Positions 46,316 through 57,780 of a DNA stretch of 64,000 nt are shown here, piece by piece. Where the stretch lies: NCBI GenBank assembly GCA_018873225.1, contig JAEILZ010000007.1, positions 1,054,001 through 1,118,000 of the forward strand, written 5' to 3'. How positions within the stretch are numbered: the first letter of the stretch is position 1; the number at the start of each line of letters is the position of its first letter. The notes below the pieces were generated by a model. The model was not told the origin of the DNA. It saw nothing but the letters and a program-made list of their open reading frames with translations, and did not search any database. The stretch comes from [Phialemoniopsis] sp. UDSM-2020 (Eukaryota; Ascomycota; Sordariomycetes; Thyridiales; Thyridiaceae). The position numbers and the translations under genes were made by a program.

Positions 46316-48002
46316 TCAGTTCGCATGAAACTTTACTTGCAGCCGGTGACCTGTAGGCCCGGCAAGATAAGCGTCTTGCAGCTCCATGCTACCGTGATCG
46401 TGAATCGTAGTAGTGAAGTTAGTGTATATGCCGCCGATGGCATGCTTCATGGCTAGCGACCGGGTTAGCTACAGCCTTTCTTCGGCTTCGAGATACGGCA
46501 GATTAGCTGCTTACAAAACCACGCAAAGTTGCTGCCAATGCACATACGCCCGCCGCTACCGAAAGCCCAGAACCATCGACGCATGTTGCTAAGCTGCTCC
46601 GGAGTCGGGGTGATCCACCTGTCTGGCCTCCATTCTTCAGGGTCGGGAAAAATATCGGGGGTCCGGTGGAGAGAGTAGGCATAGCACTGCACAACGGTGC
46701 CAGGGGGGATGTTGTCGTAGCCGCCTAGTGTGCAGTGCTTCGGAACCGCCCGCGGTTGGCCGCCCGGCACAGGAGAGTAGATTCGCAGCGTCTCCATGAT
46801 GATAGCCTCGAGCAATGGCAGAGCGTCGACGTCTTTTGCTAGCGGCAAATCGGGCTCTTTGCCTTCAAACGGATATCGAAGCTGGGGGCTCAGGGTGAGC
46901 AGCTCTTGTCGAAGCCTTGCCTGCATATCTGGTCTCTTGGAGAGCTCGTAAATAGTGTAGCAGAGGGTATTTCCACTTGTTTCGTGAGCCGCCGAGTTAT
47001 GCGCAAACATGTCGCTGGCGATCTCGAGCCGTTGCGGATATGTCCTGGGCTTGGAGTCGAGCTCGCTCATCGCCTTGAGTGCCAAGGTCATAACAACAGG
47101 CTTATCTTCGTCGGCCAAGGCATCCTCGCCTCTCTGAGCCAGGAGTTCCTGCGCCTTGTCGCACTTTTCCAGGTTCCACTGCTCAATGTCGTGAAAGCCA
47201 CTGTCCACCTTTTTGGGAATGAGGCCAATTCCCTTGAAGAAGCTATTCAAGGAAGGAAATTCGTATTGCCAAAACGTGTAAGGCTGAGCCGCAAAGAAGC
47301 CGTCTAGATACAGCCGTCGCTCGTCTTCGTTCTCGAGCAGGTTGCTTGCTAAAGAATTACCAAACTGCCAGTTGACGAATGAGTCCATGGAGTAGGAATA
47401 TGCTAGTTCCAACACCTCTAAGGGCCGGTCCTTCTTCGAGGACTCGAGTAGGATTGGGAGCAACCGCCCAAAGAGGATCTTTGCAGTTGATGAGCGAGCC
47501 GTGGGGTTTGACATGATATACGACTTTGAAAATGTTCCAGAAATAATACGTTTCCTGGCAGAATGAGTCGCATTGTCCTCGAAAGTGAAGATGTTCTCAG
47601 TTCTAAATATGAAGCAATCAGTCGCTAGTCATACTCACGAAGCTGTGCCTCGGAACTTTGGGTGTCTCACCCATAATTCACAAACCCCTTGGTGTAGAAG
47701 TCTGTCTTTGGGAAACCCCCTAGGTAGATCTGCTTCAGACCTCCTTCGAAGCAGTTCAGGCTCAGCACGTTGGGACTGAGACGAATTGCCTTGCCTCTTT
47801 TCATGTGGCAGTGGTATACCAGTCGGTTCTCCTTGCGGGTGTAACGAACCCAGTACAGCCAAAGTGGGGAGAAGTGGCAACTCCAGTGAGCAGCAGGGAC
47901 TTTGGAGAGGGGCGAGATGAAAGCTGGAAAAATGATAAAGTGATACGCCAGGCACAACAACACAGTGCCACCGGCGATGAGCGGAATGTTAAGCACAGCC
48001 AT
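46316..48002 (-). CDS. Cytochrome P450 2
   Basis: Three exons, 48002-47671, 47602-46515 and 46452-46316, encode 518 residues. An N-terminal membrane anchor (about residues 5-30) is followed by a short Pro-containing hinge. The I-helix segment is NSAAHETSGN, where the usual AGxDT is replaced by AAHET, as in some fungal P450 families. ExxR is ETLR, EEWRPDRW follows, and the haem loop is FGSGGRMCIG. The third exon supplies a normal C-terminal tail after SMKHAIGG. It is an ER-bound monooxygenase of unknown substrate. It is not a close relative of P450-1 despite the equivalent position next to an NmrA-like gene. Confidence 0.9.
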
Positions 48003-48794
48003 CCTGGCTAGTTGAAGAAGGGAGAGAGGAGCAGACTTCCTGTAGCCAGAATCGTTCTGAACATTACACCCGAACGACCCTTATGTCAAGTAGGCGAGCG
48101 TTTGTAGGCGAGGAGCGTTGTGAGTTGAGTTTATAAGGTGAGCATCCAGAGGTACATGTCCGGCTTAAAATGAGTTGTCACTGGGCTCATGAGTACCGAC
48201 ACACTTGGACAGACCTCGCTTATTCTCCAAAGATGGAAAAGGATCTCGGGTAACAAATCTTTGGGGGATCTTTGCCCAGACCTATGTTTTTATTGATGCG
48301 GGCATAGACACTTGACAGTCCGCGAGGCGGGCCAGTCAAAGAACACCATTCAGTAATTGAAGCGGCGGGGGCCGCCCACAGCGTCGACGGCCATACGTAG
48401 TAGTGTATGAGTCATCAATGATCTCTGACGAGTCGTTGAAAGAGTGGGCAATTACGAATATGAAGTGATCAGTTTTGATGTGCTCTTCATCTCTGGCTAT
48501 CGTCTATAAATGGTAATTTTCAAGGAAAGAACGCTGAGAAGACTTGGAAGGGCGGAACATCGACATAAGCTAGGACATTGGTCAATTTGCCTTTTTGGGG
48601 GCTTTGGCGAGCGTCATCGTCCCACCAGGGGCCAAGACGATCAGGCACGGCCGTCACTTTAGGCAATCCTAGTCTTTATCCATTCCTGGATCTACAATAC
48701 TTTATCGAATGTGTCCAATGCAAAAGATGTCAGTATTTCTCAGTAAGCCGTTTCTCGCAAAGGGAAGGCAACTAACCAGTCTAACACTCACCAG
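48003..48794. promoter_or_regulatory. Divergent promoter between P450-2 and NmrA-like 3
   Basis: This 792 bp gap contains a TTATAAAC box on the minus strand near 48130 that could serve P450-2. No gene is supported. Confidence 0.45.
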
Positions 48795-49795
48795 ATGACT
48801 CCATACCGCTCCAACATGGCTGCGATTGCGATAGCCGGTGCTGGCGACATTGCCCGGTACCTGCTGGATGCATTTATCCGTGATGGCCAATTTGACCTAC
48901 ATGTTTTGTCGCGCAGAAGGCCTCCGTGGATGCCAGAGTCGGGCGTTCGTCATCACATCGTGCCGGTCTTCCACAAAGACGTCTTGGCGAGAATTTTCGA
49001 TGAGAACCGAATCACAACTGTCGTCTCGACGCTCTCTACTGATGACCCCGCGGTCTTCGTTCCTCTCCACGAGGCGGTGCTGGATGCCTGTCGTCTGTCA
49101 ACCACCTGCAAGCGCATGATCCCCAGCGATTTTGTCGGGAATGCCGAAGCCTACCCCGACCTACCGCGAAGCTACAGCTCGACCCGGCACGTATTCCGAA
49201 AGATGCTCGAACAGCAAACGGAGATCGAGTGGACATCAGTCAATCAGGGATGGCTTATGGACTACTTCGTACAATTTCCCGGGGGCTCCAAAACCCACAT
49301 CCAGCCCTACGCAGCGTGGCCGCTTGATTACAAAAGGGCCGTGTGTCGGATCCCGGGGAATGGAACTGAAAGGGTTACCTGGACGGCCGCGTCTGACCTT
49401 GCCAAGGCAGTGGTTGAGCTGATGAGGCAGCCCAAATGGGAACGTTTCACCTACGTGTACGGGGAAGTCGGGACATGGCTCGAGATATTGCCCAAGGTCG
49501 AAAAGACTCTAGGCTTGACTGTTGAGGTAAGACCAGCTGATTGCGAAGTGCTTCCCTTGAAGGCTAACGTCTGCAGCGTATATATGTATCGACCGAAGAA
49601 ATCAGCAAGCAAATGGAGGATTTCTCTGATCCTGGCAGGCAATACATTGCAAGCATTGATGAATGGGGCATCAAGGGGGCTGGACTGGTCCCCCGAGAAA
49701 CTGCCCAGAGGCAACGAAAACATATTTTTAGCGACATACATTTCCGTTCCATTGAGGAACTGATCAGCGAAGGGCAAGGTGTAGACTTTGTTTAG
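48795..49795 (+). CDS. NmrA/isoflavone-reductase-like oxidoreductase 3
   Basis: Two exons, 48795-49526 and 49577-49795, encode 316 residues; a second ATG at 48816 would give 309 and puts the Rossmann motif right at the N-terminus. The 50 bp intron is inferred from GTAAGA and TGCAG sites. Without it the frame leaves the family, and with it the C-terminus (DIHFRSIEEL) fits. Motifs are AIAGAGDIAR near the start and MIPSDFVGN, a common block in this family. It is an NAD(P)H-dependent reductase or binding protein, from a different branch than NmrA-like 1 and 2. It is convergent with DAO2. Confidence 0.85.
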
Positions 49796-50077
49796 TCACG
49801 GCGAAATCCAGGTAATACGAAAGAGTGGACTTTGAATACGATTTATTCAATAGCTGAAATGAAAAACCAAGTCACTTCTAAGTAAAGAAAGTCAGTACAC
49901 AGAGTTGCCGACTGATGCCTTCCAAAATAATATATTTTTTGAATGAATCAGAGGCGCTCATGGGTCTGAATGATTTATCGTTGATAAACCGGCTTGATAG
50001 CGAGATGGATCACGTCCTAGAGCACCTTACGACAGCGTAAGGATCACTTCGAGTGGAGTGAGGCTGAAATGGACAAT

Positions 50078-51575
50078 TTATAGCCTAGCTGTTGACCACT
50101 CAAAGAGGAACTCGTTGACTTTCTTTGCAACTTCCCGTCCGACACCAAAGCTGTAAATGTAACCTCCTCCCATGGTACCTAAGTGAAGATTGTCAGTATG
50201 AAAAGCTAGCACAAGATGTGGGGATCAACTGTGAGCAGTCGCTTACCATATGCGTGAACCACCTTCTGACCGTTCAGTCTCTGCTTCTGAACAATCGTGC
50301 CCTCCGACCTCATGGGGTGTACACCCACGACATCTCTCACTACTTCAAACTTGCTGGGGTCGGCAGGGAAATAGTCGGGAAGTGTCTGGTGCACGCGTTT
50401 GAAAATCTTTATCAAGAGGTCAGCAACGACTGCACAGCTGGCCTTGCACTGAGCGACTTACTCCTTCCTTGGATTTGTCATCCAGCTTCGCCTCGCTTCA
50501 TATAAGGTGGTCAGCCAATTTTGTGCACAAAGAAACGAGGCATCAACCCCCACGAAGTGTACTTACGTGTTACCATAGTCACGAAGCCCGCCGAGAATCG
50601 CTGTGCCATCGTGGCGGGGAATGACGTAGGTGAAAGGGACCGCATAATCTTCGCCGTGGCGCATCATGATCTTGTTGTAAGGTGTTCGGACAAGCACCGT
50701 CTGGCTTCGGACCGGCGAGGTCGAAGTATCCTTGACGTCGATCAGGGTTCGAGACCCAAGTCCCGTAGCGTTGATAAGGACATCGTGACCCATTCCGCGG
50801 AGCTCGTGGAGAGACTTGAAGCAGAGCCGCTGGAACTTGACTCCTTTGGACTCCAACCTGGCGCGCAGGAATTTTACAAACTCGTTCGGGTGGACAGAAA
50901 CACTCTGGTCTGCGAGGAAAGGTTTTAGCAACGAAGCGCTTGACGAGAGAAGTTGTGGCAAATGTGCTGAGGGAATCGCTAGAAAGAAACCTACAAGTCA
51001 TGCCATAAAGGGCACCTTTTGGAAGTTCCGACTCGTCAAGAACACGAAACTGTCTTCGGTAAGTTTGGGTATTCGAAGTGGTTGACTGGTCATACGCACC
51101 CCTGGGAGAAGATCGTGGAACCAGAAGTTCTCCTTCGGCTTATAATCGAGGATTTCGTCCATCTCCAGGATCTGATATACCGTTAGTAATTGCGATACTT
51201 GGAGGACGGGGGCGCCTATCGAGCTCTCGCCTTCGACAGTGCATATCTGCGCGCCGTTTACTTACGCGAACAGTGGACTCTGGATGCTTCAGAGCTATTT
51301 CTCTCAGGAAGGTATATGCATTGAGCTGGAGGTCCTGATCGAACTTTGTAGCACCGTGCGTGGGCATAAAAATACCGCCCGCCCATGGGCTGGCCCATTT
51401 CGTTGTGTCTTCATCTCCAGGGAGAACCTCGGCGACAATGGTGATGTCGTAGTCGGTGGGCAACTGGCATGCGGCAGCAAGGCCGATAATGCTACCATTT
51501 AACTGTCAGCGACCATGTCAGCTTGAGTCAAACTGTTCATACATACCCGGATCCAGCAATAGTGATCTTGGGCAT
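50078..51575 (-). CDS. D-amino acid oxidase family flavoenzyme (DAO2), PTS1 ARL
   Basis: Eight exons are inferred: 51575-51547, 51491-51266, 51171-51100, 51049-50995, 50909-50567, 50495-50462, 50406-50247 and 50178-50078, giving 339 residues. Exon 1 is 29 bp, identical in length and phase to that of DAO1. The joined N-terminus gives GSGIIG, followed by ASPWAGGIF, the D-amino acid oxidase block. The C-terminal HAYGxxxxGYxxSxG motif spans the last intron. GVHPMRSEG keeps the Arg expected to bind the substrate carboxylate, unlike DAO1. It ends ARL, a canonical peroxisomal signal. The expected reaction is FAD-dependent oxidation of a D-amino acid to an imino acid with H2O2. Adjacent exons are short, so automated calls may fragment it. 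Confidence 0.88.
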
Positions 51576-52510
51576 CTTGAATGAGTTGTATCGGAGATAT
51601 TCGGTGGGTTGCAGGTAGACTGTGGAGAGAGCTTAAGGAATCTGAAGCTGAAGAAACCGACGAATCTCTCTGCAGTCAAATGCACACTAATAAATATGTC
51701 TTCCATCATCAAGCTCATGGCGCCACCCTCTTCAGGTGGTCAACGTAGGGGCAAACCTTTCCGTGTATGGATAGTTTCCGAATGTGCTTGTGACGGACTG
51801 GGGACCCAACCAGACCCAGGAATTTGTCGCGAACTGTCCAGATGTGGCAGGTGGGTCACCAGGACATCAGCCCATTGGGAACCCTTGCGGGGAAGTCGCG
51901 TGCGTGGAGCGGAGATAGGCCAAATACCGTAAACCCAGGGGAAGATCTCATAATGACATTACATGACTCTAAGAAGTGTAAGAGTATTTTCCACCGTCGC
52001 TCGCAGTGTAGAGCGATCGAAACATCAGCGCGTGTCTGGATCGCGGCACGAGTTGAGGAGAGAACATCAGGTCACGGCCCCCAGTAAACGAACAGGCAAT
52101 CAACCCCCCGTGATAGCCGGAAGAACAGTCTACTAGCCATCCCTCATGAAAAACACGCACGGAGTCTGTCATCAAAATAGGCAATCTTTGTTGTTTCAGC
52201 CACGCAGGTGATCATATCACTGTATCTACCTATTGCTAGGTATCAAAGAACAGGTTCGCTACGTAGGGGGTCACGACAGTTGGATCCGGTCCTTTGCATA
52301 ATGCACCGCTCTTGTGCTGAATCCCAATGCAGGTACCAGATCATGAGTGTTGCTATGATGCCACGGATATTTCACAAGCGTACAGACATGGACCAAGTGT
52401 GTAGGAAACCGTCTCCAAACTATATTGCGCGGCACGCCACGAACCTGGCGGCTCCTCTCCACACCTATCAAAACGTATCGACGATATTTACAGAGACAAG
52501 GACGATATAG
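51576..52510. other. Intergenic between GMC2 and DAO2
   Basis: This 935 bp gap holds the DAO2 promoter and the GMC2 3' flank. No gene is supported. Confidence 0.4.
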
Positions 52511-54195
52511 TTACAGACGAGATCTGTTCTCCTTCCAGCCAGCATCCTGAGCTATGAGCTCGGCAGCTCTCTCGCCAATGCAAAGGACCGTGATCATGGG
52601 GTTCACGGTGACCATGGTGGGGAAGACGCTCGCGTCTGCGACACGCAGCTTCTTCAGGCCGTTCACCCGCAGCTCAGGATCCACAACCGCCATGGGGTCC
52701 CTCTGTGTGTTCCCCATCTTGGCAGTGCCGACGGGGTGATAAACAGTGCCGCCCGCCTCGAGAGCGAACTTCACCAACGCCTCGTCCGACTGCACCTGAG
52801 GACCCGGCGCAATCTCGCGCTTGATCCACGAGCGGAACGGCTCCTGCTGCGCTATCTTGCGAGCAGCCTTGATACCCTCCAGGATTATCGACTCGTCGTA
52901 GCCCTCCGCATCGGTAAAGTATCGGAAGTCGAGGGCCGGCTTCGCCAGCGGATCATTCGAGTACAGGTAGACGCGCCCACGCGACTTTGGACGCGCGACA
53001 TTTGGCATCATTGAAAAGGCGTGCTCGGGGACTTCGTAGCCGAGCCTCTCAGTATTGAGCACAAACGGGAGCTGGTAGACGTGCATCTGGATGTCGGCTG
53101 CATAATCCTGATCCAGGTGGTTGATAGGCTTGGCACGAAGCCAAAGGGCAGCGTCGGCGTCCATGACATGCTCTGGCGGGGCCGGCCTGTGCATCTCGAA
53201 CACGAGGACTGTTTCGGGGTGGTCCTGAAGATTCTCACCCACGCCAGGTAAGTGCTTCTTGAGCGGGACGCCGACAGCCTTCAGATGGTCTTTGGGACCA
53301 ACACCAGACAGCAACAGGAGCCGAGGGGTATCGATGGCGCCGCCGCAAAGTATAGTTTCCTCGTTTGCGAACAGTGTTCGCTCCTCACCCGACTTGAAGC
53401 GTATATCGACACCAGTGGCTTCGTCTCCGTTCAGGTTGACTCTGGTGACCCAAGTATCGGTGAGAATCGTTAGGTTGGGTCGAGTTTCCTTGCCGAAGAG
53501 GATGGGGTGGATATAAGCCACACTCGCACTGGACCGGGTGCCATCGTCCGGGTTGTAAGATACCGTGATGAAGCCGGTTCCGCCCGTGACGTTGCCCTGT
53601 GCCGCGATGGCTGGATTGAAGTCATCGATCACGGGAATGTCGAGGCTGGTGGATGCCGACTTGATCCAGTCCTTCATGAGCTGATTTTGGTGCCTCGGGT
53701 CAATTGTCTGAAAACGGGTGCGCAACTTGTTGAACATTCGATCGAAGGTTCGCCAGTCCCAGCCCTTGGCACCCAAGATCTCCCACTGCCGCGTGTCATA
53801 CTCGAAGGGCCGTAGTGAGACTCCGTCATTGTGGCTCGAGCAACCCCCCAAAACCTTCGCCCTGCTCATCCTAATATGGCTGTTGCCTAGACGTGAGTCG
53901 CGACGTTAGCGATAGATAAGGCTACACCTCTGACGGCGGAAGTAGAATGCTTACCCCTCTCTTGCTCATGAATAGGGTAGTCATAGTCCAGCTCGGTTCC
54001 GATCAGATCCACACACCGCCGTAGCTGGAGAACCGCATCATTTCCAACGTCACTGGGACCACCTTCAACGAGAAGGATTTTTTTGCTGGGAAGGTACTCG
54101 GCCAGCCTACTCGCAATAACGCATCCAGCTGTACCACCGCCCACAATGAGATAGTCAAAACGGGAAACTCCCGCGGGCAGCTTGTCGACGGACAT
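52511..54195 (-). CDS. Choline-oxidase-like GMC oxidoreductase 2, PTS1 SRL
   Basis: Two exons, 54195-53955 and 53886-52511, encode 538 residues, with the intron at the same place as in GMC1. The FAD motif GGGTAG lies near residue 20. LGGCSSHN near residue 99 has the His that carries covalent FAD in choline oxidase. GAIDTPRLLLLSGVGP is the GMC signature. TVYHPVGTAKMG and VTVNPM hold the catalytic His and Asn. The C-terminus SRL is a canonical peroxisomal signal. The expected reaction is oxidation of an alcohol, possibly choline or a related amino alcohol, to the aldehyde with O2 reduced to H2O2. Choline as substrate is inference from these motifs. Confidence 0.9.
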
Positions 54196-55194
54196 TTTCT
54201 TAGTATCGAGGGAGACCAAAAGGAAAAAAGAAAAAACAAAGGACAATGCGAAAAGTCTGAACCTGAGACTATGATTTTCCACGGATCAGTCATAGGGTTC
54301 GAAGGGTAATTTAATGAAGTGACCGTTCTTCACCGATGGGGTAGGCGATGAGCCAATGATTGGGAACGTCGGATCTGGTCCCAAAGTAGCAATATACAAA
54401 GAAACCTCGCAACGGACAAAGTGGGGACCAAGTCCTGCTGCACGAAATATCCCTTGCTCCGTCTCCACGGACACCTAGCAAATCAGATGGAGTACATCCA
54501 TAGGTGTCAATAAATCTTAGTATTTGGAAGGTCCAAGTCTTGCGAACAAACCAGGTGGCGATTTGTATGAAATTGAGTGAACAGCAGCAGTCCTCGGCAT
54601 TGCGGCTAAACTTCGCCACCGTGTAAGACGATGGTGAGACTCGCCTGCCAGAACCGTGATCGTAGCCTTCAGCTTAGACCTGACAGTGCCCTGACATTGG
54701 GATAAGCTGTCATGCTGCGTGCAATCATGGAAAAGATGCAAACATCTGGCGGTCAAACGACAGCGAGTGGCTGGGGAGGGGTCTAGAAGATGCTGCCGAG
54801 TTATTAGTACGGTAACCTGCCGTTTTGAACGTGGTTACGAATCAAACAGGAGTGTTGATTGTAGGGGACCCCGACCCCATCTCTCCCCTGTTGCCTTGCC
54901 ACCCATCCTTACAGCTTCTCCAACGCTACCCTTCCCAGAGAGCTGATTTGGCAAGAGACCAACACCCAATAGGCTTACCCCTTCTCATACCGTCTTGGCG
55001 AACCACGACCCGCCGAATTGGGCTGCCTTAGGAGCCCTAGATCGAACAGAAACCCCCCCATCCATTTCCACACAATTTTCAAGATGCCGCCAACCCAAAG
55101 AGGACTGAGCCAGGAGGATGAACGATCCCAACATTGAATGCTTATCTAACTACGTTGGTAATACGATCTCAAGCTTCTACTCTGCCCTATACGC
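54196..55194. other. Intergenic between TF4 and GMC2
   Basis: This 999 bp gap holds the GMC2 promoter and the TF4 3' flank. A GGGGACCCCGACCCC element lies at about 54864-54878. No gene is supported. Confidence 0.4.
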
Positions 55195-56685
55195 TTATGA
55201 TATCACAAGTTTCCACTGTTTGGCCAGGCATAGTCCAAGCCAGGACAAACACACGCCCGAGTCTCTCAGTTTCCAGTGCTCCTTCAACAATTGCAACGCC
55301 CACAGGTTCACAGGGGCCCGATTGATGGAATACAGGGCCTGGACACGGTCAACAACCTGTTGCCTCAGGTTGGAATACTCCTGTGGCAGCTCCGATGCAG
55401 CAGTCATTAACGGAATCAAATGGAAATTGAAGTAGGATGACTCCTCTGGAGTCTCCTCAAGAGCAGTGACCGTTTGTACGGCAAGGCGCCGTATGGTCTC
55501 TTCAGTACGCGGTTCTGCGGCGAAGGCAGCGGATAGGAGCGATTCATCGTCATGGGCGAGTGGCACGTCTGATTCGCTCCCAGCGATTGTGGCGTTTTCT
55601 GCGGTGTCGCCCAAGTGTATCTCGTCTGAGGCGCGTGGCGGACGTCCGCAAATGCGATACAGCATGATCAACCCGTGACTTCGATAGGCCTCGCAGATGG
55701 CTAGCATCTGTGGATGCTCAATTTGCGGTTGGAAGCCTAGGAGTTGTTCCTCGAAGCTGGCCTCCAAGGCGGGATCTAGCTCCCTACAATCGAGGACGCG
55801 TCGGCAGTAGCGGCCAAGAGAGCCGATAAGATAGACAAGCTCCCCCCAATAGCCCGTCATGGGATGGTAGACGCCTCGAGATGCTCGGATCGCGTCACTC
55901 AGCGGCGTCTTGTTCAGTGCAGGCAGGACGTCTGGGTCCGCAACGAATGCGCTGCCCACGTCCCAGAAAAGGTAGTACCCTAGCGCGAAGCTGGCTGCTG
56001 AGGTATTGCGCATACTTTCACTGGTGAGGATAATGTCTAATAAAGCCCGAGCTCCGGCCAGGTGTTCTTCGCCGACTGAGTGCGGATGGCCGTCAAGCCA
56101 CGCCGCGCTGTGTCCAAGGATGAAGACGGTAAGAAAAGACGAGAAGACGTTGCTCTTGTTGCTCTGGATCTCCTTGCGGATCAGCGTCAACGCCTGGCCA
56201 CGCTCCTGAAGACAAAGCTCGAGCCCGGCCGGCGTGTAGAAAGCCTCGTGCCCCGCACTGTAGCTCTGTATAGCGTGTAGGAGGGAGGGGGCATCGGACA
56301 GTTGCTGGAGTATCTGGTACGAGAATGGGTTTTCTTCCTTTTCGCCGAGTGCCATGATGAGGCTACATCTCTCAAACCAGTACTGCAATAGCCGCCTATT
56401 CGCATTTGGCACTGCAAACAGCGGGTCGTTGAAGACGCTGCTGGCAAGCCATGGCATCTCGGCTTGCCATCTGGCTGGTCGGTGGCTTGAGGAGCACAGC
56501 ACCCCCCGCTTTTTACAGCGAACGCATACCGGGTACGTCTCGTCGCACTTGAGGTGTCTTCTCTTGCATTCTCGGCAGCCGTGCCGGCTTTTACCCCGGC
56601 TTGACCCCTGTACGTCTTTGTCAGCAGGCGCCGGGGGCCCACGCTGGAAAGTCTTGGGCGTTGCGAATCGTACGTGGTAGGGCAT
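55195..56685 (-). CDS. Zn2Cys6 regulator, Fungal_trans_2 type (TF4)
   Basis: This single-exon gene encodes 496 residues from the ATG at 56685. The frame is open 102 codons further upstream, but this start places the shared VRFATPK motif at residues 5-11, as in the three paralogs. The zinc cluster is CRECKRRHLKC then C-x2-C-x6-C. Shared blocks are RRLLQYWFERCSLIMAL, SAGHEAFY, a HSVGEEHLAGARALLD segment and the C-terminal LLKEHWKLRDSGVCLSWLGL. It is probably a nuclear regulator. It sits between GMC2 and the divergent PEX11-like gene. A CGG-N10-CCG inverted pair lies at 56733-56748, just upstream of this start, and could be a site for a Zn2Cys6 dimer. Confidence 0.9.
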   Translation of the reverse strand: MPYHVRFATPKTFQRGPPAPADKDVQGSSRGKSRHGCRECKRRHLKCDETYPVCVRCKKRGVLCSSSHRPARWQAEMPWLASSVFNDPLFAVPNANRRLLQYWFERCSLIMALGEKEENPFSYQILQQLSDAPSLLHAIQSYSAGHEAFYTPAGLELCLQERGQALTLIRKEIQSNKSNVFSSFLTVFILGHSAAWLDGHPHSVGEEHLAGARALLDIILTSESMRNTSAASFALGYYLFWDVGSAFVADPDVLPALNKTPLSDAIRASRGVYHPMTGYWGELVYLIGSLGRYCRRVLDCRELDPALEASFEEQLLGFQPQIEHPQMLAICEAYRSHGLIMLYRICGRPPRASDEIHLGDTAENATIAGSESDVPLAHDDESLLSAAFAAEPRTEETIRRLAVQTVTALEETPEESSYFNFHLIPLMTAASELPQEYSNLRQQVVDRVQALYSINRAPVNLWALQLLKEHWKLRDSGVCLSWLGLCLAKQWKLVIS

Positions 56686-57780
56686 GGGATGGGACGAGTG
56701 CTTTTTTGCCGAGATGGGTTTTCCTGGTTGCTCGGAATCCTGGTTCCGTGCATGGAATTGATTGATGGGACGATCAGGGCGGATTGATGGTTGCCAGTCC
56801 ATGTAGAATGCGGGAGGTTGGAGCAGCTCGCGAACAGGTTGAAATGGGAAAAACGCGCAAGATTGATTTGTGTTAAGTAAATGGCGCTCGTGACCGATTC
56901 CAGAGATAAGCGACGCCACTGGAGGGGCTTCTACAGGATGGGGTGTGGGGAGTTGGGGAAAGAGGGTGCCTGGCTTGCCTGGGCCTCGCATCGGGGCCCC
57001 AAGCCAGGGAAGCTTGGCATTAGTCTCTCACATCCTCCTCTATCATGGTGGAGGCGCCAATGACGAATGGCCTCCGAACTACAAGTACGGAGTACCTAAG
57101 GCGTCCGTCTTCACGTTTGAGGTCACAGTGCGGGTGCGGGTTTTGTCTCGAAGCGGCAACTGCGCTACCTTAGTAGACTCCCCACAGATACAGCCTCCCC
57201 CCTGTTTTCATTGGCGCGATTGGCTCTGCAGTAGCAGGTGGATGGGGCAGGCGTCTGACTCGGGCGGGTCGAGACTGCCGAGTGCTCCGGACTTCACGAA
57301 TCCCGGAAACATCTAACTTGCTTTGGGGCAGCACCCAACTTCGTATAGATGTCCTGTCGCACGAACCGGGTTGCTGGGACTGATGATTGCCGAGATTAAA
57401 TACTTGGGTCCAGTTTCAAAAAGGAGAAATAACGAATGAGATTCCTGGAAAGTGGAAATATACATACCAGAAACCTGGCAGACGTTTGCGAAACATTGGT
57501 ACCATTGATCTCTCAGGATACGTGTCTGGGTAGGTCTGTGAACAATTACGGAGTAGACAGGCTGCCTGGAGAGTACGTACCGTGCTACCAAGCATGTTGC
57601 TCCCAGCGCAGCGCAATAGGAGAAGCCGAAAACTTTTGTGTGTAAAACTATAATTACTGTCATGAGCGCTATTGCATCATGTTCACGATAAATAAAGATC
57701 GTCACCTAACAGTCACTAATGTTGTTTGACGCTGTCGTAACAAAGATCAAACACCTCACGTCAACTCAAAAGTCGGAATA
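56686..57780. promoter_or_regulatory. Divergent promoter between TF4 and PEX11-like gene
   Basis: This 1.1 kb gap contains CGG-N10-CCG at 56733-56748 and two copies of TACGGAGTA at 57086-57094 and 57547-57555. No gene is supported. Confidence 0.5.

Noticed and set aside
48795..49763. Uninterrupted reading of NmrA-like 3
   Set aside because: Reading through 49527-49576 gives an atypical C-terminus; removing the 50 bp intron restores the family C-terminus.
56686..56991. 102-residue N-terminal extension of TF4
   Set aside because: The paralogs start just before the RFA motif, and the extension is low-complexity and unlike them; the internal ATG at 56685 is preferred.
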